DNA of 64,000 nucleotides from Umezawaea endophytica (GTDB lineage Bacteria; Actinomycetota; Actinomycetes; Mycobacteriales; Pseudonocardiaceae), in NCBI RefSeq assembly GCF_025061645.1, contig NZ_JANYMP010000017.1, forward strand, positions 1-64,000, in the 5' to 3' direction. This document shows positions 31,659 to 40,236 of the stretch, piece by piece. A program made the position numbers and the translations under genes. Each line of letters begins with the position of its first letter. Within the stretch, counting starts at the first letter, position 1. Below the pieces are notes generated by a model. It did no database searches and had not been told where the DNA came from. It was given only the letters and a program-made list of their open reading frames with translations.

Positions 31659-32408
31659 ATGGTCACTCGCGACACGGCATGGCCCGCAGGCACGCCCGCC
31701 TGGGCCGACCTCGGCGCCGACGTCGACAAGGCCAAAGAGTTCTACTCGGGTCTGTTCGGCTGGGAGGTCGAACAGCTCGAACCCGCCGAGATGGGTTACT
31801 GGTCCGCCAAGCTCGGTGGCCGCAAGGTCGTCGGTCTCGGCGTCCAGCAGGACACGTCGCAGCCGCCGTCGTGGACCACCTACCTGGCGACCGACGACGT
31901 CGACGCCACCGCCGCCAAGGTCAGGACGGCGGGTGGGCAGGTCCTCGTAGAGCCCTCGGACGTCCTCGGCCAGGGCCGCATGGCCATCGCGCTCGACCCG
32001 GCGGGCGCCGTTTTCGGTCTGTGGCAGTCGGGTGAGCACACCGGCGCGCAGATCGCGAACGAGCCCGGCGCGGTCGCGTGGAGCGAGCACATGAGCCACG
32101 ACTTCGAGGGCAGCAAGAAGTTCTACGCCGAGGTGTTCGGCTTCGCCTACGACGACCTCAGCTCCGGCGACTTCCAGTACTCGGCCGCCTCGCTCGGCGA
32201 CCAGGCCGTCGCCGGGATCGGCGGGGCCTTCGCCGAGGCGCCTTCCTCGTGGGTGACCTACTTCTCGGTCGCCGACACGGACGCCGCCGTGGCGAGGATC
32301 TCGGAGCTCGGCGGCCACGTGATCCTGCCGCCGTCCGACAGCCCCTACGGGCGGTCCGCGCTGGTCAGCGACGACCAGGGCACGGTCTTCGCGGTGATCG
32401 CGAACTGA
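31659..32408 (+). CDS. Two-domain VOC (glyoxalase-fold) protein
   Basis: 249 residues made of two VOC domains. The first starts PAWADLGADVDKAKEFYSGLFGWEV and the second VAWSEHMSHDFEGSKKFYAEVFGF; each ends in an AVFGLW or TVFAVI strand. Such tandem VOC proteins in actinomycetes are mostly uncharacterised; some resemble hydroxylases or bleomycin-resistance-like binders. ATG 31659 follows CCGGAGG. A hairpin closes the gene. Confidence 0.85.
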   Translation: MVTRDTAWPAGTPAWADLGADVDKAKEFYSGLFGWEVEQLEPAEMGYWSAKLGGRKVVGLGVQQDTSQPPSWTTYLATDDVDATAAKVRTAGGQVLVEPSDVLGQGRMAIALDPAGAVFGLWQSGEHTGAQIANEPGAVAWSEHMSHDFEGSKKFYAEVFGFAYDDLSSGDFQYSAASLGDQAVAGIGGAFAEAPSSWVTYFSVADTDAAVARISELGGHVILPPSDSPYGRSALVSDDQGTVFAVIAN

Positions 32409-32421
32409 TGTCCCCCGACGG

Positions 32422-32452
32422 AGCCGCGTCCACCTCACCGGTGGGCGCGGCT
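32422..32452. terminator. Bidirectional terminator hairpin
   Basis: AGCCGCG (32422-32428) pairs with CGCGGCT (32446-32452), and CCACC with GGTGG inside, joined by one G-T pair: 13 continuous pairs around a 5-base loop. It lies between the convergent VOC and MarR genes. Confidence 0.75.
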
Positions 32453-32463
32453 TTCGCGTTCGG

Positions 32464-32925
32464 CTACTCCTCCACGCGGCGGCGCTGGTGTTCGACGACC
32501 TCGTTGAACATGGTCTTGAACTGCGCGTAGGCCTCGGTTCCCATGCGGCGGGCGTGGCGGCGTTCCAGCGTGGCGACGAACGTGTCGGCCACGCGCATCT
32601 GGTCGAGGCCGCGTTCGGTGGGGCAGATGAGCTTCGCTCGGCGGTCGGCGGGGTCGGGGTGGCGTTCGACGTAGCCGAGGCGTTCCAGTTCGTCGACGAC
32701 GGTGCCGATCACCTGCTTGTGCACGCCGGAGAGCTTGGACAGGTCGGTGGCGCGGACGCCGTCCTTGTCCAGGTAGGCGAGCACCGCGCCGTGGCGGGGG
32801 TGCAGGTCGGGGAAGCCCTTCTCCGCGAACGTCGTGAACATCTCCCGCTGGACCGCGAACAGCAGCCTCCCGGCCAGGACGCCGAGATCGGGTTCGGCGG
32901 TCGTCCGGTCGGTGCGCGTGCCCAT
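32464..32925 (-). CDS. MarR-family regulator
   Basis: 153 residues. The winged helix is GVRATDLSKLSGVHKQVIGTVV then DELERLGYVERHPDPADRRAK with the conserved DRRAK wing. GAGGGGACC precedes ATG 32925. It is divergent from the DinB-family gene 155 bases away, which may be its target. The spacer contains CCGGT (32973-32977) and ACCGG (32988-32992) as a weak inverted repeat. Confidence 0.85.
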   Translation of the reverse strand: MGTRTDRTTAEPDLGVLAGRLLFAVQREMFTTFAEKGFPDLHPRHGAVLAYLDKDGVRATDLSKLSGVHKQVIGTVVDELERLGYVERHPDPADRRAKLICPTERGLDQMRVADTFVATLERRHARRMGTEAYAQFKTMFNEVVEHQRRRVEE

Positions 32926-33080
32926 GCGTGGTCCCCTCGGTGTTCCCGGTTCGTGACTGTCGAGTCTAGTTTCCGGTCCGTCCCGTTACCGGTGGAACAC
33001 GCGACCGAACGAGGACAGGAGGTGTCCGCGATGACTTCTAGGCTGGTCCTCAACAGCTCAGAGGAAAGAAGGCGGACACG

Positions 33081-33584
33081 ATGACCGGCACCCTCACCAC
33101 CGGCGAACGAGCGGACCTGTTGGAGACGCTGGCCAAGCACCGGTTCTTCCTGCGCAACACGACGCGGGGGCTGACCGACGAGCAGGCGGGTTCGCACCCG
33201 ACCGTGAGCGCGCTGTCCCTCGGCGGACTGATCAAGCACGTCGCCGCCACGGAGGCCTCCTGGGCGCGGTTCATCGTCGGCGGCGCGGACCTGATGGAGA
33301 AGGACGCGGCGCCGTGGGACGAGCAGCACCGGATGATGCCGGGCGAGACCCTGGCCGGGCTGCTGGAGGCGTACGAGGAGGTCGCGCGCGAGACCAACGA
33401 GCTGGTCGCGACGCTGCCCGACCTCGACGTGGCGCACCCGCTGCCCACGGCGCCGTGGTTCGAGGCCGGCAAGTCCTGGTCGGCCCGCCGCGTGCTGCTT
33501 CACCTGATCGCGGAGACCTCGCAGCACGCCGGTCACGCCGACATCCTGCGCGAGTCGATCGACGGCTCGAAGTCGATGGGCTAG
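33081..33584 (+). CDS. DinB-family protein
   Basis: 167 residues with the four-helix DinB/DUF664 fold. Putative metal histidines are in LIKHVAATEASW and in LLHLIAETSQHAGHADILRE. In actinomycetes these relate to mycothiol- or bacillithiol-dependent S-transferases, but the thiol and substrate here are unknown. ATG 33081 follows GAGGAAAGAAGG. Its TAG stop shares the palindrome CTAG with the stop of the convergent phosphotransferase gene. Confidence 0.85.
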   Translation: MTGTLTTGERADLLETLAKHRFFLRNTTRGLTDEQAGSHPTVSALSLGGLIKHVAATEASWARFIVGGADLMEKDAAPWDEQHRMMPGETLAGLLEAYEEVARETNELVATLPDLDVAHPLPTAPWFEAGKSWSARRVLLHLIAETSQHAGHADILRESIDGSKSMG

Positions 33585-34531
33585 GCCACGGGCGTGGTGC
33601 TCCGCCAGGCCTCCAGCGCGGGCTTGAGGCCTTCGGCGAGCAGCGGGAGCTGCGGCACCAGCGCGAGGCAGGCGACCACCTGGATGAACCCGGCGGCGCT
33701 CACGAGGGCGAGCACCTCGCGGTTCAGGGTCGGCAGGCCCTGGGCCGCGGCGGCCTCGTCGTAGGCGGCCTCACCGTCCGGGCCGATCATGACGAGGTCG
33801 CGTTCGACCGGGCCGCTGGTCACCAGCTCGAAGTCGGCGTGCAGGTCGCCGTGGACGGTCGTGACCAGGTTGGCGGGCGGCGAATCGCCGTGCACGGTCT
33901 GGACCACGACGTCGGGGAACGCCTTCGCGAAGCCCTCGCGGGAGCCGACGACCGGCTCCAGGAAGGCCCACTCGCGGCGGGCGCGCTCCAGGTCCGCGGC
34001 CTCGACGAGGTCGGGGCGCGACTCCAGGAAGTCGAGGCTCTCGGTCACCGTGCGGTCGAACGACGACAGGAACGGCAGCTCGCCGGGGTAGTCGCGGAGC
34101 GCCGCGTGCAGCTCGGCCGTCGCGGCGGCGTTGTGCGCGTAGTCCGGCTCGACGTCCTGCCTGATCTCGACGAACTGCCAGAACGTCATGGAGAAGCCGT
34201 CCCGCTGGACCGGTTCGCGCGGCACGAGCGGGCTCGGCGGGATGACGGGGAAACCGCGGTCGGCCAGCCAGCCGACGACGGCCAGCTCGTCGCGCTGGCG
34301 GCGGTGCTGGGCGGCGAGGTCGGCCTGGAACGACGGCGGCAGGACCGTGGGGACGCGGACGACCACCGGCGAGGGCGCGAGGTGCACGACGACGGAGAAC
34401 ACGTCGTGCAGGACCTTCGGGTCCGTCACCTCGAGGCCGAGGTCACGGCCTGCCCCGGTCGCCGCCGCGAGGGCGCGGGCGGTGCGGGCGGTGCGGGCGG
34501 CGAGCTGGTCGGGCGTCGAGATTTCCGGCAT
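33581..34531 (-). CDS. Phosphotransferase (APH/ChoK-like) family protein
   Basis: About 316 residues with the aminoglycoside phosphotransferase layout: a nucleotide-binding N-lobe, then VHGDSPPANLV, which matches the catalytic HGDxxxxN, followed by a metal-binding DFE in HADFELVTSGPVERDL. Odd is a second HGD (TVHGDLHADFEL) only eight residues on. Substrate is unknown; antibiotic, choline or sugar kinases share the fold. ATG 34531 is chosen over a longer start at 34573, which would begin in the upstream terminator region. Confidence 0.8.
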   Translation of the reverse strand: MPEISTPDQLAARTARTARALAAATGAGRDLGLEVTDPKVLHDVFSVVVHLAPSPVVVRVPTVLPPSFQADLAAQHRRQRDELAVVGWLADRGFPVIPPSPLVPREPVQRDGFSMTFWQFVEIRQDVEPDYAHNAAATAELHAALRDYPGELPFLSSFDRTVTESLDFLESRPDLVEAADLERARREWAFLEPVVGSREGFAKAFPDVVVQTVHGDSPPANLVTTVHGDLHADFELVTSGPVERDLVMIGPDGEAAYDEAAAAQGLPTLNREVLALVSAAGFIQVVACLALVPQLPLLAEGLKPALEAWRSTTPVA

Positions 34532-34579
34532 AACGCCCATCCTGCCATCGGGCGGGTGCCCGACGCCCCCCATTAAGCG

Positions 34580-34613
34580 GGCGGGGCCGTCCGCTTCCTC
34601 GGACGGCCCCGCC
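34580..34613 (-). terminator. Terminator of the carbonic anhydrase gene
   Basis: GGCGGGGCCGTCCG (34580-34593) and its exact complement (34600-34613) around a 6-base loop, a 14-bp stem lying 6 bases beyond the carbonic anhydrase stop. Confidence 0.85.
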
Positions 34614-34619
34614 GACCAC

Positions 34620-35351
34620 CTAGATCTGCGGGACCTCGGTCACGGTCCGGCCGTTGAGCGGCTGGGTCGCGCGGGCGTTGCCACTCGTGAACAGACCCTG
34701 GAAGCGGTTGATGGTCGCCTGCGACACGGTCTGCTCGCCGGTCAGGAACCACTGCACGCCCTCGGTGAACGGCGCGGTGGTCAGCGAACCGTTGTAGCGG
34801 AACGTGGTGTGGTTGCGCGGCAGCAGCGAGTTCAGGTTGACGTCGTCGATCGCGACGTCCTCCCCGCACTCGGGCGCGAGCCTGGCCAACACCTTGTCCA
34901 CAGTGGACGGAGCGCCCGCGCGCAGCGGAACGCCGATCACCAGGAGCTTGCCCGCGGCGCTGCGGTGCACGAAGTGCATCTCCATCGGGTCGGAACGGCC
35001 CTGGAAGCGGTGCTCGGACGGCGTGTGGAAGTGGAACTGCTCCAGCTCGTACCGCACCCCGGCCACCGTGACGTGGGCGGCGCCGGGCACGACGTTGGCC
35101 TCCTCCGTCTCCTCGTGGTGGCGGGCCGTGCACCCGGTCGCGCTGGCCGCGTCCTTGCGGACGTACTCCAGGTCCAGGTCGGAGAGCCCGTAGGAGATGT
35201 TCAGCCGCGGCTGGGAGGGATCGATCCTGATCGAGCCGATCGTGACGTCGACCGGGCTCTGGGTCGGCACCTGGGACTGGGCGGTGCCGCCACCGGCGGT
35301 CACGAAGGTGACGGCGAGTGCGAGGGGGGCGATGAGGCCTCTGCGTGCCAC
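34620..35351 (-). CDS. Secreted alpha-type carbonic anhydrase
   Basis: 243 residues with a signal peptide (APLALAVTFVTAGGGTAQS). The three zinc histidines are present: QFHFHTPSEH gives His107 and His109, and MEMHFVH gives His126. The N-terminal QSPIN-like segment is TQSPVDV. The enzyme interconverts CO2 and bicarbonate outside the cell. It is slightly short, lacking much of the usual N-terminal loop. GTG 35351 follows GGAAAGG. It carries one exact copy of the palindrome GTCCACWGTGGAC (34896-34908). Confidence 0.9.
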   Translation of the reverse strand: MARRGLIAPLALAVTFVTAGGGTAQSQVPTQSPVDVTIGSIRIDPSQPRLNISYGLSDLDLEYVRKDAASATGCTARHHEETEEANVVPGAAHVTVAGVRYELEQFHFHTPSEHRFQGRSDPMEMHFVHRSAAGKLLVIGVPLRAGAPSTVDKVLARLAPECGEDVAIDDVNLNSLLPRNHTTFRYNGSLTTAPFTEGVQWFLTGEQTVSQATINRFQGLFTSGNARATQPLNGRTVTEVPQI

Positions 35352-35615
35352 GCGAACGAACCTTTCCGCTGCCGAGAGGGCCTGGTCGGTCCTCTTCGGA
35401 CAATCGGCTTGATCACCTGTACGGGTGACGCCTGATTGAGTTCACCCATCCTGGAACCGCGATGATCGCCCGGACAAGACCCCACAATTGGACATAAGAC
35501 CCAAACATTGGTGAAACACACCGGTTTCGGGCCGTTCACCCAGTGATCTGCGCTACTCCCCACGCCGGTCGCCTTCGCGCGGCAAGTCCGTCCCACCGGC
35601 CGTAGGGTCCGACCG

Positions 35616-36146
35616 GTGTTCCCGCTTCCCGCTCTCCGCCACCTCGTCGCGCTGTCCGTGCTCTTCACCACCGCACCCGCGGTGGAGTCCTGGACGGCGG
35701 GCGCGTGCCCGTCCTCCGCCGGGGTGACGGTCGCGGTCGACCTCACGGGCGCGGGCGGGCCGGGAACCGTGGTCCGGTGCGCCCCCGGCGATCCGGGGAC
35801 CGCGCGCGCCGCGCTCGAACGAGCGGGTTTCGCCGTCCACGCGGGCACGGGGACCGGGTTCTACGGCGACACGGGGTACGTCTGCCGCGTCGAACGCCTG
35901 CCTGCGGCCGACGCGTGCGACGGGCACTCGGGCGGCGAGCCGTACTGGAAGGTGTGGCGGGTCGGCCTCGACCCGCTCGCCTGGCGGGGCAGCGGGACCG
36001 GCGGCGGGCCGGGCGCGCTGCGGGTGTGCCCAGACGGGCTGGTCGGGTTCAGCTTCGGCGTCGGCACCCCGGAGCGGCCGAACACCATGACGGTCTCCCC
36101 CGAGCACGTCGTCACCCGGCCGGGCTGGCTGCCGCCCACCTGCTGA
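35616..36146 (+). CDS. Secreted protein, hypothetical
   Basis: 176 residues with an N-terminal signal peptide (LVALSVLFTTAPAVES) and a Cys-containing mature part. The segments VTVAVDLTGAGG, then a helix, then EPYWKVWRVG with a Trp/Gly-rich tail are reminiscent of DUF4430/transcobalamin-like extracellular domains, but the match is weak. GTG 35616 lies 7 bases after TAGGGT (35603-35608), so the gene is probably leaderless. A terminator follows. Confidence 0.65.
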   Translation: MFPLPALRHLVALSVLFTTAPAVESWTAGACPSSAGVTVAVDLTGAGGPGTVVRCAPGDPGTARAALERAGFAVHAGTGTGFYGDTGYVCRVERLPAADACDGHSGGEPYWKVWRVGLDPLAWRGSGTGGGPGALRVCPDGLVGFSFGVGTPERPNTMTVSPEHVVTRPGWLPPTC

Positions 36147-36158
36147 CCGCGAACGCGG

Positions 36159-36192
36159 CGCGGGGCCTCCCGGATCACCGGAAGGCCCCGCG
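36159..36192. terminator. Bidirectional terminator hairpin
   Basis: CGCGGGGCCT (36159-36168) pairs with AGGCCCCGCG (36183-36192); after one mismatch, CCGG pairs with CCGG inside. It separates the convergent secreted-protein and carboxypeptidase genes. Confidence 0.8.
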
Positions 36193-36206
36193 TTCCTGAC
36201 GTTCGG

Positions 36207-38705
36207 CTAGCGCTTGCGCTGCTTGGTGGCGCGGGCCGAGTCGGTGCACACGGCGCCGACGTCGACGGTCTGGCCGCGGTCCACGAACACGTCGGTCAGG
36301 CCGACGAGACGACCCCGGCGGTCCTTGCACGTGAGCGTGTACGACTCCTTCGGGCCGTACGTGGCGGGGACCGGCCCGGCGAACTCGACCCGGCCGCCCG
36401 ACCAGTCGTCCGGCGTCGCGGGGTTCGCCTGGCTGTAGTTGACGACCACGGCCGTGTACTCACCGGCGGGCGGGTCGTAGAGGACGGCGGTCTCGCTGTT
36501 CGTGTCACCCGAGGCGGACGAGGTGACGACCTGGCCGTCGGCGTCGACGACGAAGAGGTCCCAGTCGGTGGCCGGGGTCCCCCAGTTGATCGTGACGGCG
36601 ACCTTGCCGTTGTCGACCTCGGGCATGCCCTTGATCGTGAAGGGGATGCGGTCCCCGGTCGGGTCGGACGGGAACCGGCGGTTCTCGGCGGGCACGCCCT
36701 CCGGGTTGGCGAGCTGGACGCTCTGCTGCACCGGGCCCTGCGGGTCGCGGCCGTAGCGGCCCGCGACGTACGGGCGGGTCGACGGGTTGACGGCCCAGGT
36801 GAACCGGCCGCCCGTCGCTTCCAGCTTGGAGTTCAGCGTGTCCTGCACGTAGATCGCGGGCTTCGTCGTGCCGTCCGGCTGGCGGACGGGCGACGTGGGC
36901 GTCTGGAACGACTTGCGCAGCGCCAGCTCGTAGCCGCGCGGCGCGGTGCCGACCAGCGTCGAGTGCGCCTCGGGGGTGGCCGCGTTCTTCAGCATGTCCA
37001 GGAACGCGGCGCGGTTGCCGCCCTTGCCCGCGCCCTGCGCCGGGGCCTGGCCGAGGTACTCGGCGACGACACCCGTGGAGTACTGCGGGTGGAAGCCGTC
37101 GAGGCCGATCTCCATCGTGTAGCCGTAACCGCCGGTCGCCCAGTACGACCAGTCCTCGGTGGTGCCGGACGTGTCGTACAGCGCCCACGACGGCTGGCTG
37201 GTGTAGCCGTTGCGGGACGCCATCAGGTCGCCGAGCGCCTTGTTCAGCGGCTCGTCCAGCGGCGGCCGGGTGCCGAAGACGCCGGGGACGCGAAGCACCA
37301 GGTTCGAGTAGGTGTGCAGGGTCATCAGGTTCGTGACCTGGCGGTTCGAGACCAGTTCGCGGATGTTGCGCGTCTCCGGCTCGGAGAACGGGGTGGAGCC
37401 GCGGAAGGTCTCGCCGGACCAGGAGGTCGACGCGCCCTCGCCGCCCCAGAAGCCCGCGTAGTTGCGGTTCGGGTCGGTGCCGCGCTGGGCACCAGCCGGG
37501 TTCGCCTTGCAGACGCCCGTGCGGAACTGCTCCGGCGAGTCGCCTGCCTGGCAGTTCTTCCGCTTCATCTCGTAGTCGAACCGGCTGAAGTCGCCCTTCG
37601 GCTCGGCCTCGCGGGAGATGTTGAAGCCGTCCGCGTTGACCACCGGGATGATGATGTTGCGGGTGCGCTCCAGGAGACCGCGGATCTCCCGGTCGTGGGA
37701 GTAGCCGTCGACCAGCTCGTAGATCCACTCCATCGCGTGCTCGGCCGACGGCCACTCGCGGGCGTGGTGCAGCGCCATCAGCAGGTTGACCGGCTTGCCG
37801 TCGGCGGTGTTGGCGACGTTGGTCGCCACCTCGACGCCGACGACGTCCAGGCCCTCGACCGTGGGGTTCGGGAGGGTGAAGGCGCGCACCAGCTTCGGGT
37901 TCTTGCGCGCCAGCTCCTTCATCTCGTAGTTGTACTCCCACAGGTGCCGGTAGCTCGTGCGGCCGGAGGGCAGCTCCGTGCGCTCGGTCCTCGAGGCGAA
38001 CTCGACGTCCTTGCGGGCGTTCTCGCGGGAGGTCGCGGACAGGTCGGGGTTCAGCACCTCGAAGCGGAACCCGCTCTCGCGCAGCACCTTCCGGTCGGCC
38101 TCGCCCGCGATGACGACGTCGACGCCGGTGGCGTCGGCCTTCTCCGTCACGTCGAGGCCGAGGCCGAGCAGCTTGTTCTTGTCCTGCTGGTCGGCCGTGG
38201 TCACGCGGACCAGCTCGGCGCGCTCCGGGGCCGTCTCGGCGGTCACGCCGGGGGTGGGCGTGCCCTGCGGGGTGAGCGCGAGGAAGTCGACGCCCAGCAC
38301 GACCGAGCGGGCGTCACCGGCGTACCGGCAGCCCTGGACGACGAGCTGCTGGCCCTTGGTCACGAAGCTCTCGGCGAGTTCGCGGGAGCCCAGCGCGGTC
38401 GACGCCGCCACCAGCTTGCCGGTGGTCTTGTCGAACACGGCCACGTCCCAGTCGCCGGAGCCGCCGTCCTTGGCGGCCAGCCTCGCCTGCACGAGTCCGT
38501 CCACTGTGGACGCGACCTCACGGCGGTCCACTCCGGCCGTGCGGGCGGGGAGAACGCCCGCGAAGCAGGAACGGGCGACCGCGCGGTCGGCGCGGAGGAC
38601 GTTCTCCGCGGCCGTGGAGACCGGCGTGTTGAGCCCGAGGACCACGGCGGAGCTGACGCCCACCGCCATCACCGCTCTGACCACTTGCTTCCGTCTGGAC
38701 CTCAT
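36207..38705 (-). CDS. Secreted zinc carboxypeptidase, M14 family
   Basis: About 832 residues with a signal peptide. The M14 catalytic domain is in the middle: the zinc motif HxxE is in LMALHHAREWPSAEHAMEW, the third zinc histidine in LMTLHTYSNLVLRV, and the catalytic Glu in YTMEIGLDGF. The N-terminal third resembles an inhibitor-like propeptide. The C-terminus has a PPC-like beta domain (DWDLFVVDADGQVVTS, PPAGEYTAVVVNY). GTG 38714 is an alternative start. One exact GTCCACWGTGGAC palindrome lies at 38496-38508. Confidence 0.92.
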   Translation of the reverse strand: MRSRRKQVVRAVMAVGVSSAVVLGLNTPVSTAAENVLRADRAVARSCFAGVLPARTAGVDRREVASTVDGLVQARLAAKDGGSGDWDVAVFDKTTGKLVAASTALGSRELAESFVTKGQQLVVQGCRYAGDARSVVLGVDFLALTPQGTPTPGVTAETAPERAELVRVTTADQQDKNKLLGLGLDVTEKADATGVDVVIAGEADRKVLRESGFRFEVLNPDLSATSRENARKDVEFASRTERTELPSGRTSYRHLWEYNYEMKELARKNPKLVRAFTLPNPTVEGLDVVGVEVATNVANTADGKPVNLLMALHHAREWPSAEHAMEWIYELVDGYSHDREIRGLLERTRNIIIPVVNADGFNISREAEPKGDFSRFDYEMKRKNCQAGDSPEQFRTGVCKANPAGAQRGTDPNRNYAGFWGGEGASTSWSGETFRGSTPFSEPETRNIRELVSNRQVTNLMTLHTYSNLVLRVPGVFGTRPPLDEPLNKALGDLMASRNGYTSQPSWALYDTSGTTEDWSYWATGGYGYTMEIGLDGFHPQYSTGVVAEYLGQAPAQGAGKGGNRAAFLDMLKNAATPEAHSTLVGTAPRGYELALRKSFQTPTSPVRQPDGTTKPAIYVQDTLNSKLEATGGRFTWAVNPSTRPYVAGRYGRDPQGPVQQSVQLANPEGVPAENRRFPSDPTGDRIPFTIKGMPEVDNGKVAVTINWGTPATDWDLFVVDADGQVVTSSASGDTNSETAVLYDPPAGEYTAVVVNYSQANPATPDDWSGGRVEFAGPVPATYGPKESYTLTCKDRRGRLVGLTDVFVDRGQTVDVGAVCTDSARATKQRKR

Positions 38706-38882
38706 CTGCTCCACCCCTCAGTCGGACGGCGGCGTGCCGTGCGAGCGACACCGTATCGACCGGCCACTGCCGCAGAAACCCCTGTAAGTAGGAGGTTTCT
38801 CAGCGTCTTGACAGGTGGTTCTGGCCTGTTTCTTCGGTTCGTCGGGCTTCCTGGAGGCAGAGCGAACGACGAGGAGGACGCC

Positions 38883-39599
38883 ATGCTGGTGGAACAGGTG
38901 CCGCGGCCGGTCCGGTTGACCAGCGGGACGTGCAGCGAGCGGGGACGGCGCGGCCACAACGCGGACGCCTCCGCGGCCTACCGCGACCCCGCGTCGGGAG
39001 GGCTGGCCTTCGCCGTCGCGGACGGCATCGGCGACTCGGAGGGCGCGGGCAGGGCGGCCAGGCTGGCGGCGGAGGCCCCGGCGCGGGAGGCGGCGCGGCT
39101 CGGCGCGGGCAGGGCCGTGGCGGCGGCGCGCGCGGCGCTGGAGGCGTGGCTGCCCGACGACGAGCACCACCTGGCGGGTGACGCGGTGCTGGTGACCGCG
39201 GCTCCCCGGCTCGGCGGCGGCTTCACGGTGGCATGGGCGGGCGACGCGCGGGCGTACTTCTGGGACGGGACGGCGCTGACCCGGCTGACGACGGACCAGA
39301 CGGTGGCCGAGTACTTCCGCAGCCGCGGGCAGGCGCCGACGCCGCGGATGGAGCACGTGGTGACCAACTCGGTGCGGATGAGCAAGCCCGCGTCGATCGG
39401 GCTGGCGCACGCCCCGCGCGGCGCGGGCAGGCTGGTCCTCACCACGGACGGCGTCCACGGGCGCCTCACGCCGGAGGGCTTCCGGCTCATCGTGGCCGGA
39501 GCGGGCGATCCCGGCACGACCTCGGCGCTGCTCGTGGCGACCGCGCTGCGGGCGGGCGGCACCGACAACGCGACCGCGCTGGTGGTCGACGTGGCGTGA
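38883..39599 (+). CDS. PP2C-type protein phosphatase
   Basis: 238 residues. PP2C metal motifs are visible: HNADASAAY, FAVADGIGDSEGAG, WAGDARAYFWDG, LTTDGVHG and GGTDNATALVVDV. It is a minimal catalytic domain without membrane or sensor parts. The likely role is dephosphorylating targets of Ser/Thr kinases; the kinase at 61121 is too far to count as a partner. GAGGAGG precedes ATG 38883. Confidence 0.88.
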   Translation: MLVEQVPRPVRLTSGTCSERGRRGHNADASAAYRDPASGGLAFAVADGIGDSEGAGRAARLAAEAPAREAARLGAGRAVAAARAALEAWLPDDEHHLAGDAVLVTAAPRLGGGFTVAWAGDARAYFWDGTALTRLTTDQTVAEYFRSRGQAPTPRMEHVVTNSVRMSKPASIGLAHAPRGAGRLVLTTDGVHGRLTPEGFRLIVAGAGDPGTTSALLVATALRAGGTDNATALVVDVA

Positions 39600-39922
39600 A
39601 GCGTGAATTTTCGACTATTTTTCCTGACGAAACTAGAAAATATGTGATTCACATCACATGAGCCCTCCGAACTTTCCCCGCGGTCACTTCAGGCGCCCGG
39701 TTCACTCGAACAGGTGGCTGAGCCTCGAAAATGAGCCCTGAACAGCGGGAAAATCGCTCGTGCCGCACCCAAAAATATGGCCCTGACCAGGCCGAACAAC
39801 GTGATTTAGCCCGCTTCTTCGAGTATGGCAGCGCAAAACCGGCCGGGACGTGGCAAGATACCGGGAGAGATCAGGGTTCCTCGTCGTGAGGACCTGACTC
39901 AGGCTTACAAGGAGTTAGTCGC
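39600..39922. other. Intergenic region with long cold-shock leader
   Basis: No gene seen. The left half is AT-rich for this genome and carries a perfect CRP-type site (39643-39658). The right half holds the long untranslated leader of the cold-shock gene, with a small hairpin (TCCTC/GAGGA, about 39873-39888) and the Shine-Dalgarno sequence AAGGAG at 39910-39915. A 126-codon ORF at 39825 crosses the leader and gene but is out of frame and unsupported. Confidence 0.5.
39643..39658. promoter_or_regulatory. CRP/GlxR-type binding site
   Basis: TGTGATTCACATCACA matches TGTGA-N6-TCACA exactly on both arms. It lies 44 bases after the PP2C stop and 265 bases before the cold-shock gene. Crp/GlxR proteins of actinomycetes bind this motif; the controlled gene is probably the cold-shock gene or an unseen RNA. 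Confidence 0.65.
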
Positions 39923-40126
39923 ATGGCGCAGGGCACTGTTAAGTGGTTCAACGGCGAAAAGGGCTTCGGCTTCATCGAGCAGGACGGTGGCGGTCCTGAC
40001 GTCTTCGTCCACTACTCGGAGATCACGGGCAGCGGTTTCAAGTCCCTCGACGAGGGTCAGCGCGTGGAGTTCGAGATCGGCCAGGGCCAGAAGGGCCCGC
40101 AGGCCCAGCAGGTCCGCACCGTCTGA
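39923..40126 (+). CDS. Cold-shock protein, CspA family
   Basis: 67 residues, a single cold-shock domain. RNP1 is KGFGFI and RNP2 is VFVHYS. The protein binds single-stranded nucleic acid and acts as an RNA chaperone. AAGGAG precedes ATG 39923. A long leader and a CRP-type site upstream suggest regulated expression. A strong terminator follows 14 bases after the stop. Confidence 0.95.
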   Translation: MAQGTVKWFNGEKGFGFIEQDGGGPDVFVHYSEITGSGFKSLDEGQRVEFEIGQGQKGPQAQQVRTV

Positions 40127-40140
40127 TCTGTTCGTGAAGT

Positions 40141-40176
40141 TGTGGGCTCGTACTCCAAGGGGAGTGCGGGCCCACA
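40141..40176 (+). terminator. Terminator of the cold-shock gene
   Basis: TGTGGGCTCGTACTCC (40141-40156) pairs over 16 positions, two of them G-T, with 40161-40176 around a 4-base loop. Confidence 0.85.
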
Positions 40177-40198
40177 CCGCGTTGTGGGGCTATTTCGG

Positions 40199-40229
40199 TT
40201 GACCTCAACCTAACCCGAGGTCCTACCGT
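40199..40229 (+). promoter_or_regulatory. SoxR/MerR-type promoter
   Basis: -35 TTGACC (40199-40204), a 19-base spacer, and -10 TACCGT (40224-40229), 7 bases before the exporter ATG. The spacer holds CCTCAACCTAACCCGAGG (40203-40220), which matches the classic SoxR box CCTCAAGTTAACTTGAGG at 14 of 18 positions. The outer arms GACCTC/GAGGTC are perfect. Over-long 19-bp spacers are the mark of MerR-family activators. Confidence 0.7.
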
Positions 40230-40236
40230 CGGCCGC

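Noticed and set aside
35423-35447. GGGTGA-N13-TCACCC inverted repeat upstream of the carbonic anhydrase gene
   Set aside because: Short arms and a long spacer with no regulator nearby; too weak to list as an operator.
36963-39599. An 878-codon ORF reading into the PP2C phosphatase
   Set aside because: Only the last 238 codons, from ATG 38883, form the phosphatase. The rest is antisense to the M14 carboxypeptidase.
39825-40202. A 125-codon ORF overlapping the cold-shock gene
   Set aside because: Out of frame with the clear cold-shock protein, spans its leader and terminator, and has no domain.
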